From Portulaca oleracea (lineage: Eukaryota > Streptophyta > Magnoliopsida > Caryophyllales > Portulacaceae), in the NCBI GenBank assembly GCA_029582165.1, contig CM055883.1:19934501-19998500 (forward strand): DNA of 64,000 nt, read 5' to 3'. The stretch's first letter is position 1. The number at the start of each line of letters is the position of its first letter. Under the pieces are notes generated by a model. That model worked only from the letters and a program-made list of their open reading frames with translations. It did not search any database and was not told the origin of the DNA. This document shows, one piece after another, positions 33,690-44,695 of the stretch. The position numbers and the translations under genes were made by a program.

Positions 33690-35662
33690 TAGGAGTTTTG
33701 TTGAGATGATGGCACTACAATCTGTAAGAGAAATGGTGTTCTCATGCCGGATCTTCCTTTTGTTGGTCAAGAGATCCTTGAGATACTTCTTGAAAACCGG
33801 GACCTCCGAAATCGCATCTAGGAAAGGGATATTCACGTGAAGCTTTTTGAGCATATCAATGAATTTGGAGAACTTAGCTTCATCCCTTGTCTTGACAAGT
33901 CTCTCGGGGTATTGAACCGGTGGCTTATATGGTTTGAGTGGTTGGGTGATCGGCTCATGTTCAACCCCCTTCTCAACACTCTTCAGTTTAGGCTCCTTCC
34001 TCTCAATTTCGCTGGACTCAATGCCTTCACTTCCCTCTTTCCCATCAACAATGTTATCCTCACCTCCCTCCTCATGAGTGATGTCAACAACATCTCCACT
34101 CCTCTCTCCCAACGGTTCCTCCTCTACCATAGAAGGGACCTCATAAGTAGTTCCACTCCTCAAGTGGATTGCGTTGACTTGCTTCTCCTGTCCTTTCCCA
34201 TTGTTGGGGTTTGGCATGGTTTGGCTTGGTATAGGTTGGGGAGGTCGGACGGATTGTTGGGCCATTTGAGCCACATGGAGCTCAAGTTGGTTGATCCGGT
34301 TTTCTTGGTTGATTAAAATCTTTTGAAGCATTGCTTTCAATTCCGGATCTTGAGTAGCGGAGGATGGTTGTGGGGGGAGGGGTGGTTATAGTAAGGTTGT
34401 TGTGGAGGAGGGTTTTGAAAGTATTGGGGTTGGTGGTATGTAGGGTTTTGAAATGTGTTTTGGCCGTGAGGGCGAACAAGAGGTTGAGGTTGGTTAGAAA
34501 ACCCGGGAGGGAAACTTCGGTGTCGAGCATTGTATGCCGGGTTTCCTTGTGGTCTAATGGGATGGTTATTGGAATAGGAGAGGTTGTTGTTGGGGTAGAT
34601 GGCATTGGCTTGCTCCATGTCGTGGTACCCTAGGCATTGACCATTAGGGTGGTACCCATTGCAAACGTTGCATTCAACCATGTTGCTATCGGGCATGGAT
34701 GAAGGGCCTTGCATCTCTTGAACGGCATTGACTTGCCTCGAGGTATCCATGAGGGCAAACTTTTGACTCAACTCCGAGATTTGATCGGCAAGGTGTTTCA
34801 ACACGGCATCACTAGATGAAGATCCTTCCCCTCTTCGCGAACGGTCCGAACCCTAATTCGGAGAGTTTTGTGCTAGCTCATGAAGGAAAACATTCGCCTC
34901 CTCAGCGGTCTTGCCAAGAAAAGTTCTTCCCGAGGCATTATCAATCAACTCTCTCAAATGTCCATTGAGCCCTTGATAGAAGGTATTAAGGAGCAACCAA
35001 TCATCCAGGTTGTGATGAGGAACTCTACGTTGAAGATTCTTGTACCGTCCCCAAGCATCAAAAAGTGACACTCCTTGCTCTTGTTTAAAATTGAAGATAT
35101 CTTGCCGTCGAAAATGGGTCTCATCGGTGGTGTAGAACTTCTTGAGGAAATCTCCGCTCAACTTCTCCCAAGTGTCATAAGTTCCAGGAGGACAAGTATT
35201 GAGCCAAAGCTTAGCTTTCCCCACTAAAGTCAATGGAAAGAACTTAAGTTTCATGTAGCTTGGCGGAACTCCTGGTATTTGGACATAACCGATCCTCTCT
35301 TCGAACTTGTCGATATGGTCAATGGGACTCTCCCTGTCAAAACCATTGAACGGGTTTTGCTCAAATATGTTCACGAAGTTGGCCTTGAAGTCGTACAAGG
35401 CATTATTGGGTAGAGCAGGTAGAACGATGGGGTTGCCTCCCGTCCCTGGAGTGGGTGTATTGTACCAAGCTAAGGGACGGGGTGGGTTTGGTGGTTGATC
35501 ACCTCCTTGGCCCTGGCCTCCTTGGCCTTCCATGGCGGCTTGTTGTTGTCGTTGCTCCCGACGACGTCGACGAGTACTACCGTGGGCTCTCCGAGCCGAA
35601 GCTTCAATCTCGGGGTCGAGGGGGACGAGTGGGGCTTGACCTCTATGAGACCTTGTCTGCAT
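33690..35662 (-). pseudogene. Gag, element B
   Basis: Starts MQTRSHRGQAPLVPLDPE at 35662, 124 bases after the primer site. Core: NNALYDFKANFVNIFEQNPF, KLKFFPLTLVGKAKLWL, DFLKKFYTTDETHF, FYQGLNGHLRELIDNASG. An in-frame TAG (34853-34855, apparently from TGG) precedes the zinc knuckle CNVCNGYHPNGQC (intact C-C-H-C) and a Pro/Gln/Asn-rich linker. A frameshift near 34345 leads into KAMLQKILINQENRINQLE and a charged region. The final conserved block, ERLVKTRDEAKFSKFIDMLKK, is the gag end that precedes the protease in Athila elements. Confidence 0.82.
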
Positions 35663-35785
35663 ACAACACCAACAACAAGGACGCGTAAAATTATCCTAGG
35701 ACCTAGACTCACAAAACATCAAGCAGGTAGAAGGATTCAAAACAAGAACCTAGAAACAAAACAACGAGGAGCTAGGGGCACTAGC

Positions 35786-35803
35786 TCCCCGGCAACGGCG
35801 CCA
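35786..35803 (-). other. tRNA-Asp primer binding site, element B
   Basis: TCCCCGGCAACGGCGCCA on the plus strand, an 18/18 match to the 3' end of tRNA-Asp as I know it. On the minus strand it is preceded by 'ctagggagcaaaa', not by the expected LTR terminus GCTGTACA. Confidence 0.93.
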
Positions 35804-35816
35804 TTTTGCTCCCTAG

Positions 35817-36207
35817 TAAGTGTAGGCTTAACTAGGAATTAACGCAATTCTCTACCCCGATGGTCCATGGTGGACATAGGGTAGTTAATTTGAATCTTCC
35901 TCGAGGGAGGAGATTCATCGTGGCCCCTTTCCCGCGTTGTTCCATGGATAAATCCAACTTTATGCGCTTTAGTCATGAAAACCCCTTGATCAAAGATTGC
36001 GTTAAGTGTCTAAAACCCCCGAGCCTCTCTTTGACTAATTATCACTTAGTTAATCATCTTTCTAGTTTTAAGTTTGTCATAATCAAAGTGATCTTTGCTC
36101 CGTAATTTATTTCTTGATTCAAGGCTAAAACCGAAACAAAATACGAGAATTTAGGCCACAGGCTCCCTGAGTTCAACAATTTACACCGGCCCGCAAACCG
36201 CTGTACA
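35817..36207 (+). repeat. Inverted 391-bp fragment of the element B LTR in place of the 5' LTR
   Basis: Matches the reverse complement of 23817-24207 at nearly every position over the same length. It therefore runs opposite to the 3' LTR, and its outer end (...GCTGTACA at 36207) is the LTR 3' terminus. A normal 5' LTR would be a 1.7-kb direct repeat ending next to the primer site. Confidence 0.88.
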
Positions 36208-36598
36208 GTAGCCCATCCAGAGTTTAGTCGGTGGGATAGCATACTACTTCGCCAGCAAGAATTGTAGTATTGTCGTCATTGTCCATATGGGCTGTACTTA
36301 GCTACCAGTCTGTGTTGTTGTAGTTTGCTTCAATTGGCGGTTTCTTGATGTCTTGTAACCATAGCTATGGTTGCGTGATGCCTTCAATAAGGAAATTCAT
36401 GTGAATAAGCTCTTAAAGCCCTTGATTTCTAGTAATCAAAGCAAATTTCAAGTCATCAAGAAATTCAAATGACATCATTCATAAATTTGAACTATAGAAT
36501 TAACCAATATTAGCTTGTAATTATTTATCTGTACAGCTAAGAAAGAAAATCTGTAACACAAACAAGACTTCAAAATTCAGAATTGATACCAAACTTAC
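36208..36598. other. Helitron 3' region, no gene seen
   Basis: AT-rich sequence between element B and the first exon-like segment. It resumes Helitron sequence that continues left of B at 23697-23816. Confidence 0.45.
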
Positions 36599-36731
36599 CG
36601 CAAGAGAGTTATATGAGTTGAGTTTTGCTTGGTCATTGTTAAATGGCGATGATGCAAATCCATTCGCAATAGGAAAGGCCATAGAAGGTAGAACATGAAC
36701 CCTTTTTTTGAGGAGAGAGAAGGAAGTGTAC
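36599..36731 (-). pseudogene. Exon-like segment 1 in the Helitron (unidentified)
   Basis: On the minus strand, TTACAG precedes an open segment of about 44 codons (YTSFSLLKKRVHVLPSM then AFPIANGFASSPFNNDQ), which ends at a strong donor GCG|GTAAGT. Frame and splice sites agree, but I do not recognise the protein. It could be a captured host exon or an extra Helitron exon. Confidence 0.35.
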
Positions 36732-36798
36732 TGTAATTTATTAAAGCATATTAAGACAGAAGAAAAGGAGAAAAACAAAGGAGGAAATAATTGATTAC

Positions 36799-36885
36799 TC
36801 AGTCAATCACACATGTTACAAACTTGAAATCCACTTGAACAATTGGGTACTTGAACTTTTTGTTAGACATCACAAACTGATTATT
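36799..36885 (-). pseudogene. Exon-like segment 2 in the Helitron, with stop codon
   Basis: After a good acceptor (TTGCCTTGCAG) come 28 open codons NNQFVMSNKKFKYPIVQVDF..., then TGA at 36799-36801. Unidentified. If spliced to segment 3 the phase does not match without adjustment. Confidence 0.33.
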
Positions 36886-37030
36886 CTGCAAGGCAAACAT
36901 AGTAAGCTTAGTATTCAATATGAATTTCAAGAATAATCTTAAAAGAAATAAAAATAATAATAGATTGACTATAAAATGAAAAATGCAATCAAATTACCAA
37001 AACTCATAACAAAATCCATGTTTCTTTAAC

Positions 37031-37117
37031 CTGTTATTAATCAAAGTGGTTGTCATTTCATGAAAATTTTTATTGTCCAAGGTAAAAACATCCTGAATCT
37101 GGAAAGATTCCATGCCA
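37031..37117 (-). pseudogene. Exon-like segment 3 in the Helitron
   Basis: Acceptor ATTGCAG, then GMESFQIQDVFTLDNKNF and HEMTTTLINN, then AACAG|GTTAAAG. The frame also stays open past that donor for about 13 codons to a TAA, so the donor is uncertain. Product not recognised. Confidence 0.35.
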
Positions 37118-38043
37118 CTGCAATGGTCACATACATGTCAAGTAAAGAAGAAAAGTTAAATTGTCAAGACTCATGGTCTCTTTTTCAATTCCATCATGGG
37201 AAAAACAATAGTCTCAACTTGACAAATAATACAATAGATAAAGACAAAGGATGACAAAGAGACCAATCATGCCATCAAGAGCATTAGGGCTGCCAAGATT
37301 GGACCAAGCTTGCGTTAGTTTTAATATGGAGCTACAGGGCTGGAGATAGAATTGAGATTTCAGGGAGAGTAAGTGATGGAGATGGTTCTTTTGTTCCACG
37401 TGAAGGAGGTTCATTCTGATTTGACTCCTGTTTTGAAGTTTAGGGGCTTTTTGCTAATTTTCCTCCTGCTCTAGCTTCCTCCTCTACAACATGTATTGAG
37501 TGTTGTACCAGATCCTTCCCCAAACATTTTGTAAACCAAGGTTAACCACTTTTATATGGAGCAACTTGTTTGTTTAGAAAATTGGAGACTTCAGACAACA
37601 TAAAAGGTTACCAACTTGGATGTCAAAAGGGTCTCTATAATTGAGTGTTGTCAAAGAATTACAAGTGTTAAACTCTCCTATTCATCTATTGTCGTTGCTA
37701 CTGTTTTCTACATATGCATGTTGTAGAATGGTTACTAACTTGGATGTGAAAAGACTTAATGTTTTTTCTTTTCCTAAATTCCACATCCTCAAGGAGGCTT
37801 GAAAAAAGTTATTAACCCATTCTAGGAGCAAATCCAATTTATTATCAAATAATTGAAGAATCACCAGAGCTACAAAGAAGATTAAGATGGACGTGTACCT
37901 GAACTTGTTAGGAACTTTACTTCTTTCCTTGTAAGGCTTGACTAAAACTTATAGTTCACAAATAAAGTTAGATTGCCTTCAGAAAGTGTAATCTTAACAA
38001 TTTCTTCACACGATAAAGAACAAAGTAAATCTAAGATGCACAC
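37118..38043. other. Helitron 3' region, no gene seen
   Basis: AT-rich spacer between exon-like segments. Nothing further supported. Confidence 0.4.
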
Positions 38044-38100
38044 TCATTGGCATTGAACGTAAGCAAATTTCCAACGCTTAGGAGCTTCATGGGGCAAATG
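38044..38100 (-). pseudogene. Exon-like segment 4 in the Helitron, terminal-exon type
   Basis: GCTACCTCAG acceptor followed by HLPHEAPKRWKFAYVQCQ and TGA. It is dense in charged and aromatic residues and reads like a real C terminus. I do not recognise the family. Confidence 0.33.
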
Positions 38101-39212
38101 CTGAGGTAGCACACACAAAAAAATTAAAATAAAAACAAAAAGGAAACGTATCAGTAAGTTGGCTGCTGGAAGGACACAGTAAACATGTTTTACGTGACTA
38201 AAAGAATTGAGCTTCGCATCCCACCCCATAGAGTGTAGATAAAAGATGAACATAGTTATAAAAACGAAACATTTTTACAGATTGTGATAAAGAGAAATAC
38301 AATTAAAAAATGCTCCATTGGAGATTGAATAATTGACATGCTAAACCTTCATCTGAAGGTCATATCATATATGTTGAAGAAAAAAGGTTGGTATATTTTC
38401 TTCAATAGTCAACTTCCCAAACGAAAATTCAATAACAAAATGAAGCATCAATCATGCATTGCATAGTCTAGATTAGACAAAGAAAAGAATGTCCGAAATG
38501 AAAGAGACTTAAAGGAAGTTGTACAACGTGATAGAAAAAACAAACTGGTCTTTAAGAACTTAAAACAGTCATTCCATGTCAAAAGTTCTATTATGCCTCC
38601 TAGCCACGACACCACAGTATGGCACAAAGACAGAATACATGAGATTTTACTTAAAGAAACAATCTCATTCTAAGCCATCAGACTCTGCAAAGGCGCATTG
38701 CATTCTAATACAATAGCATAGTGATACACATTGGTGTGAGCAGATGACAATGAAAAACTCAACTGAAAATTCTTCATCTAGTGCAAATCATTAGATATAG
38801 CAACATAGTATCAATATCCAAACTGAAAATGTGAAACAAGGATCGCATCACTCCCACCCAATCCCTAAGCAAAAAATCCAAGATCGCGATGTCAACCATG
38901 ATTTCAAAAGTACATGCATAGCAATAGGAAGGGCAGTCAGGGCAAAAAAAGGTGGCTATAGAGTATGGATAATTAAGCATCACATTTATAGAAATAACAA
39001 AGTAAATTACAAAATTTAGAGGTAAAACTGGTAGGTCTGATCCCTCCATACCTAGTCTGGGAGAGATTTCGTAGTGTTGGCTTTGGTTTTTCTATTGACA
39101 GAATTGACAGTGCATTTGTAAAGGAATTCTTAAAGCTAAAAGTCGTAAGTCACGGTTCTCGAATTGTAATGTGTACAACAGCAAAGCAAAAAGGAAAGAA
39201 CAACATTCTTAC
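38101..39212. other. Helitron 3' region, no gene seen
   Basis: AT-rich spacer. The open frame on the minus strand at 38774-39049 has no splice or family support. Confidence 0.4.
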
Positions 39213-39285
39213 CAAATTTCCCTTTCAATTTTTCCTTATGAAGCCCATCCAGATATAGCGACTCATCATAAAGAGGGAGCATAAC
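39213..39285 (-). pseudogene. Exon-like segment 5 in the Helitron
   Basis: TTTCAG, then 73 bases encoding VMLPLYDESLYLDGLHKEKL and KGKF, then G|GTAAGAATG. Both splice sites are canonical and the frame is open. Product not recognised. It lies about 430 bp downstream of the helicase stop, so it is outside RepHel. Confidence 0.38.
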
Positions 39286-40600
39286 CTGAAATTCTATGAA
39301 ATGGTATCAGAAATGAGTGTCAAAAGAAAGTAGCACAGTATAACAACAAAATTACTTATATCATCACTAAGAACTATATCAGACCTTCCAAACTCAATCC
39401 AATCGGTTTGTACTTATACAAGTTCAACAATCCAACAAAGGGTCAATTCTGAAGCAGCAATGAAAATGCTATAGTTGCAGGCTTGAGTAATTGGTTGCTA
39501 TTAACTAAAATGTGCAAAAATATGAAATTATAACAGTCATTCATTTACATGACAATATGAAAAGAACATAAACAACTTCATGATAAAAGAAGAGATATAA
39601 TAAGATAGGAGATCTTACCATTGAAAAGGGATAATGTAGACACAAATGTTAACTGTAATGTGTGTTTCAAATTTTCTCAGTTTTATGTCATTGCCGCTGA
39701 TAAAATTTATTGATAAACAACCATTTTTGTGTAGTTTTTATTAGGATATTCAGATAATGGTTTTATAAGAACTTTGATTGATTCCGCTGTTTTGGCTCTA
39801 GATAGTGCAACATATAATTGGCCAAGAGAAAATACAGGTTGTGGTTAGTATATACCAACGCGTTCTAGAGTTTGTCCTTGTGCTTTATTTATCGTCATAG
39901 CAAAGCATAACCTTATTGGAAATTGGGTCCTTTTGAATGAAATAGGAAATTTTTCTGATTCTGAAGGTTCTAATGGGATTCTAGGTAGAAATACACTTTC
40001 TCCACGATGATAACCAACTGCAATTTCACAATCAATCACATTTTTATCAAATCTTCGACATATAAGATGTGTTCCATTACATTTTTTTTAGAGGGATCAA
40101 CATTTCTTAGTAATATGACATGGCAATTTTGTTTTAGTATTAGAATATGTGGAGGAAGGTCATTTGGTGTTAAACTATTTATGAAGTCTTCATGTTCAGC
40201 TTGTTGAGAAGGATCTTTAGTTATATCAAAACTGGTATATTTTTTCGCACCCAGGGAATTTCTTAATAAGCATTTCATTTATTTCGTCAACATAATCATT
40301 TTCGGAGTTAGTATTGTACGAGAAATGATAGTTTCTGGATTATTAGCAAATGCATCAAATTTGGGAATATACTCTGTCCTAACATGTTTAATGAAGTTTT
40401 GTCATCAACATATGGCATTATTATATGGGGAGGAAGTTCGATCAAGTCATCGATGACAGCATTTTCCATTCCATTTCCGATACGTAACAAATAGTCACAA
40501 AAAATAGGATCTTCCATAGCCGCATGTTTTTTGTTAATTTCAGTTTTTCTAAATTGTGCCAAAGATTTGACTTGACCAAGCTTGCATCAATTTGCTCTTC

Positions 40601-40612
40601 CTTTGTTTTCTT
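40601..40612. other. SINE target-site duplication (left copy)
   Basis: CTTTGTTTTCTT, repeated exactly at 40811-40822 on the far side of the SINE. Confidence 0.88.
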
Positions 40613-40810
40613 TTTTTTTTTTTTTTACAATGGTCAGTCAGGCCACCCACTAGGCCCCCCTATCTCAGGGAAAGCCCAATGGGTCCACCAGCCCATGGGG
40701 GAGGGGGAAAACCAAGCGTACACGCCTGTTGCTGCTCCTAGGAATCGATCCCGGGACCTATGGGATACCACAGTGCAGCTGGTACCACTTGAGCTAGAGC
40801 TCATTGGTTG
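40613..40810 (-). mobile_element. tRNA-derived SINE inserted in the RepHel helicase
   Basis: On the minus strand: RNA polymerase III A box TAGCTCAAGTGG (40785-40796), B box GGGATCGATTCC (40741-40752), a tRNA-unrelated body with a 'ccctgagatagggggg' segment, and a poly(A) tail (poly-T at 40613-40626). Exact 12-bp target duplications flank it. It interrupts the helicase after GDFRHVLPVNLKKTK. SINEs are copied by LINE enzymes; L1-type LINEs are present in this window. Confidence 0.9.
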
Positions 40811-41187
40811 CTTTGTTTTCTTAAGGTTAACTGGTAGAACATGACGAAAATCTCCTCTGAATGCAATTATTTTATCTCCGAGTGGTAAAGAACAGTCTAT
40901 TATATCTTGAAGCCTTCTATCAAGAGCTTCAATTAATTGTTTTTTTGCCATTGAAGCTTCATCCTAAATAATAAGTTTTGTTGCTTTCAAGAGTTTAGCA
41001 GTATTACTTTCTTTTGTGATATTACAATTGAATTATCATTGACATTTATTGGAAGTTTAAATCTAGAACGTGATGTTCTACCAAGAGGCAAATTCAAAGC
41101 AGTTATCCCTGATGATGCAATAGATAATGCAATATATCCTTTTTATCGAAGTGGAGCAAGTAAAGCACGGTATAAATATGTTTTCCG

Positions 41188-41200
41188 CCCCCCCCCCCCC
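41188..41200 (-). other. C13/G13 homopolymer in the Walker A codons of the helicase
   Basis: On the minus strand the frame reads FFIDGP, then a G run, then GGAAAAACA (G-K-T) and YLYRALLA in another frame. The usual motif is G-P-G-G-T-G-K-T; the T-G codons are merged into the run and the frame slips. It could be slippage in the genome or a sequencing error. Confidence 0.6.
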
Positions 41201-43305
41201 GGGGCCATCAATAAAAAATAATCATTTTTCTTCCGAAAAGATTCGGTTGATTATAGTATCATATATATGCTTTTGTTCCGAGTTTAACATATTTATCTAT
41301 TGAAGATCTTGTTCTGATACTAGTACATTTATTTCATCATCTATTGCTTTGGACGTGTTATCATATTCACTTAGATTTAAATCTTGACCCGTAAGAGCAT
41401 AGCTCTTGATATTTCTTCCCATAGATTCAAGTATAGAGCTAATATTCTGTAGAGCTTTTAGTTTAGCGTTGTCTTTTGTAAGGTTAGAAATTCTTGTATA
41501 ATCTTCAATTAATGCTTGTTCGTATTTTGTCCACAATCCTTTCGGGTTATTAGGAGAGCAGTATAGTAAAACAGTTGCAAATAATAGTCTTAGTGTATAT
41601 GGCATTTGGTAATTTGATGGTTCATCTAGGCATTGTTCAAGATAATCATCAGACTGCAATAATCCATGTAATAATGCGGCTTCGCGATATGTTGGCGCTA
41701 CTACACCATTATAGGTTCTTAAATCTTTAAATGATGTGGGACCCTTTATGTGATTCAGGCGTAAACACAAATAGTATCTTTCACCTTTAGTTGGATAGGC
41801 GGCTATGAGTCGACCAACTACATCTTTTTTCTTTCGCGAATACCAAACTTTATTTTTATTATCCCAAACATATTTTTCAGGAAAGTGCTTGTAAAGGTAG
41901 TTTCTTGCCTTTGGGTGGTTTTTATTCATCTCAAAATACTCTGTGAGTGATGGTTTGGATAATAACTCATCATTAATAACATGTGTTAGATCATTATTGT
42001 CTCTAAATATAACACATTGTTGATTTTCCAAATGTAATTGTAAACTTTGTACAGAGGGCAACATTTCATTTAAGCGAAATCTATAAATTCTCAACATAGC
42101 TTATGGAGGAGATATCCATCTCGCATTTTGAAAATTAGCAATTTCATCAATATCATCTGATTTATGATAAGAAAGTATTTGGAATGCTATTCTGTCATGA
42201 CCTTTATATATATATTTGTATAAGTATTTAATGGCATTTACTGTTGAGCATATTTCTACATTAATATGACAATCAAACTTGGCAAGTAGGTAAGGGTTAT
42301 TAGGAACCACCCATCTATTATCTAAGGTAGCACCAGTACTTTAACACATCTTCCGTTGCTACTTCGTTTATACTTTGGACATGATTTTTTTCCATGAGTT
42401 GTTGTCGAACAAAATTCCTTGGGATACTTGTTTTTGCAACGTCCGGTTTTTTTTATTCATGCACACATTATCCTTTTTTAGAATTCCACATGGTCCATGC
42501 ATCATATGTTTGATAACAGTAGCATATAAATGTGCATTATCATCTTCATTAGGTATTTCGGCACAATCAATGTTATCATATTGTTCTGGAGAGGTAAGTT
42601 ATGGGATGACTTTAATATTATTAAAAATGAACATGTGGTAAACCTCTTTTTTGAAATTCAATTACATATATGCAGCAACTGGGCTAAAGATTTGTCTCTG
42701 AAATATTTCATCTTTTAGTTGTTGTAATTTCAAATGAAATATTCTAGCAACAAGATCAGGTCTATTTTGTGGTTCTTGACCGGGATATAGTTCATTCTTT
42801 ATTTTTTGCCAATTCGGATTGCATGTCATTGTCAAAAAAAATCAGGTTTTCCGAATCGTTGCACTAAAGACATTGTATCTATGTATCTTTTTCTTATGTC
42901 TCTTGGACCCCCCAATGAACGATGATGGCAAAACTATTCTTTTTCCTATCTTAGATCCTCGGGTTTCACCACTCGCTATACAATCAACAATTCCTTTATA
43001 GAGGTCAGCTCTTATTTCAGCTTGTTTATTTCGAAAATAGTCTAATCTAGATGTTTCTAGCTTGATGTACATATCAATAACAAATTGTTGGAGAAGACGA
43101 TTTGAACGTAGTAAAATAAGCCTGTTATGTGGCCTGATTTGTAACTTATAACAATAGTATTCTCTACAAGAAACAGTTTTTCTTTTATTTTCTTTGCGCC
43201 TACCCTTCTGTAAAACTACATGAATATTAACATAAATAAGAACAAAAAATATTGACACAGTTTTAAACATAAGAAATTGAATAGAAATCCTTAAAACATT
43301 GTACA

Positions 43306-43310
43306 ATAAT
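43306..43310. other. Target-site duplication of element C (left copy, ATAAT)
   Basis: ATAAT directly before the 5' LTR, repeated at 47838-47842 directly after the 3' LTR. Confidence 0.9.
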
Positions 43311-44342
43311 TGAACCGTACCGGGTTCGGGCCCGAGCTACCTTAGCCGGGAAGGTGGAAAGTGACAAGAACGGGGAAGTCCCGACCCGGCGTTCCCACAC
43401 TAAAACTACTCACCCGTTTATTTTCAAGAATCGATATACATTCTCGAAGGATGCGGTGGTGAGTATCAAGATATCGTGGTTAGGACGAATCAACCGATGT
43501 TGGAACTTGGAACGGCTCGGGACTGGTTTTCGACCCGGAGGCCTCGGGACCGGGCTGGGTCATCCCGGGAATGAAGAGTGTCAAGGGTCGGAAGTACCCA
43601 AGGACCTGAAAAGTCGAGGCAGAATGAGCGCCGACAAACAACATCATGGCTCGACCGAAGCCGCGCCAGGTCGCGCCCGCGACACCTGCGACAGAGGGTG
43701 GCCGCGACCAAGTCGCCAGAAGACACGCCCGAGTCAGACGGACGTCGCGCGACCCCTCTGGCGATGGATGTGCCATGGCGGACGAGTGAGCCGACTACGC
43801 CTGCAGCTCCGACGCTAGCCTGCGGCGATTTAACGCATTGTTTCATAAATTTGTTCTGTTTTTAACCTAATTTCCTGTTTAGTATAAATACGTTGTTTAG
43901 CACCCTTTTCTAGGCAGCTTTTGATGATTATGAACATGCTATTGCATTGGTTAGGATTTCCCTAAGTTTTCTCCCAAAATCTAGATTACTTTATCCAATA
44001 TTTTGGTGGTGTTTCTAGTCATTCCTTTATTGATGATTTGGTGGATGTTTCCTTTATGATTGTCATGGTGGGGTGTTAGGATTTGGTGGTGGACTACCTT
44101 TATCCAAGGTCATATCTAATCCCATTTGGTGTTCAAGGTTATTGATATTGGTTGTTTTTTGTTATTATTCTTGTTATTATTCAAGTTCAAGGTTCAAGGC
44201 TATTGTTAAAAATTAAGTTCAAGCATGGATGATTGAGAGTTGCTTCATTCTCCCCTCATTCTATTGTTCATGGATTTCTCTCCTCTCCTCAACAACTACA
44301 ACTCAAGCTAAAGTCATCAATTCCCCCACCGCGCCACGCTCA
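43311..44342 (+). repeat. Element C 5' LTR
   Basis: TGAACCGTACCGGG to CGCTCA, 1032 bp. TATA box TATAAATA at 43883-43890. The first 300 bp correspond to the part of the 3' LTR that is translated as the end of the gag-protease frame. Strongly GC-rich and repetitive from 43600 to 43830, where it differs most from the 3' LTR. Confidence 0.9.
43883..43890 (+). promoter_or_regulatory. TATA box of element C
   Basis: TATAAATA, conserved in the 3' LTR at 47369-47376 within an identical 'cctgtttag..cg' context. Confidence 0.65.
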
Positions 44343-44345
44343 ATT

Positions 44346-44357
44346 TGGTATCAAAGC
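44346..44357 (+). other. Primer binding site of element C (initiator Met tRNA type)
   Basis: TGGTATCAAAGC, three bases after the LTR end; one difference from TGGTATCAGAGC, the complement of the initiator Met tRNA end. Confidence 0.8.
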
Positions 44358-44695
44358 TTAAGGTTTGCATTAGCTTGAGTTTTTGTTCATTCCTCCATTG
44401 TTCATTACTAGTAGAGTTGTCTTTTGTTGGTATTTTGATTGAAATATTGGTGTTCCCCATCCCTTGTGCCTCCAAGTGTGTTGGAGAAGTTGTTATTGCT
44501 ATTGTATTTGTTGATTTTGATGCATATTGGAGCTTTGAGGAAGAGTTGGATAATTTGTGCTCGCAAGGTGTTCGATAAAATGCCCAAGTGAGAAAAACAC
44601 AAAGAACCCTTAGCCAAACACAAGCCAACTACAAGAAAACCCCCAAACTCCACAAAATATCCCAAACACAAACTGTCCCATACCCTTCCCTCGAT

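Larger units (their letters stand above)
23817..36207 (-). mobile_element. Athila-like LTR retrotransposon 'B', nearly complete pol, rearranged 5' LTR
   Basis: Minus-strand order: inverted LTR fragment, tRNA-Asp primer site, gag, protease, RT-RNaseH-integrase, LTR-like palindrome block, post-pol ORF, purine tract, 3' LTR. Defects are few for 12.4 kb: in-frame stops at 34853 and 33085 (TAG) and 28655 (TGA), plus frameshifts near 34345, 33690 and 32045. It sits about 120 bp inside the 3' end of the Helitron. Flanking pentamers are GCAGC (23812-23816) and GTAGC (36208-36212), a possible but imperfect target duplication. Confidence 0.85.
39707..43207 (-). pseudogene. Helitron RepHel, main exon: Rep nuclease and Pif1-like helicase
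   Basis: Starts after a splice acceptor at 43208 with KGRRKENKRKTVSCREYYCYKLQIR. Rep part: IVDMYIKLE-like QFVIDMYIKLETSRLDYF, ADLYKGIVDCI, TCNPNW, HUH motif GLPHVHF (42625-42638), and two-tyrosine motif KYLYKYIYKGHDR (42192-42228). Helicase part: SFKDLRTYNGVVAPTYREAA, Walker A with a homopolymer (41188-41200), Walker B DEAS, GDFRHVLPV, and FAMTINKAQGQTLERVGIY. The C terminus PQPVFSLGQLYVALSRAK follows a TAA that replaces one codon near 39850, and ends at TAA 39707-39709. Rep nicks DNA and the helicase unwinds it for rolling-circle transposition. Many frameshifts and stops plus the SINE make it non-functional. Confidence 0.85.

Noticed and set aside
40741..40796. A and B boxes taken as a tRNA gene
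   Set aside because: No cloverleaf or acceptor stem; poly(A) tail and target duplications show a SINE.
43354..43865. Arg/Ala-rich frames in the GC-rich part of the element C LTR
   Set aside because: GC-rich composition leaves several frames open; only the first part matches the gag-protease extension.
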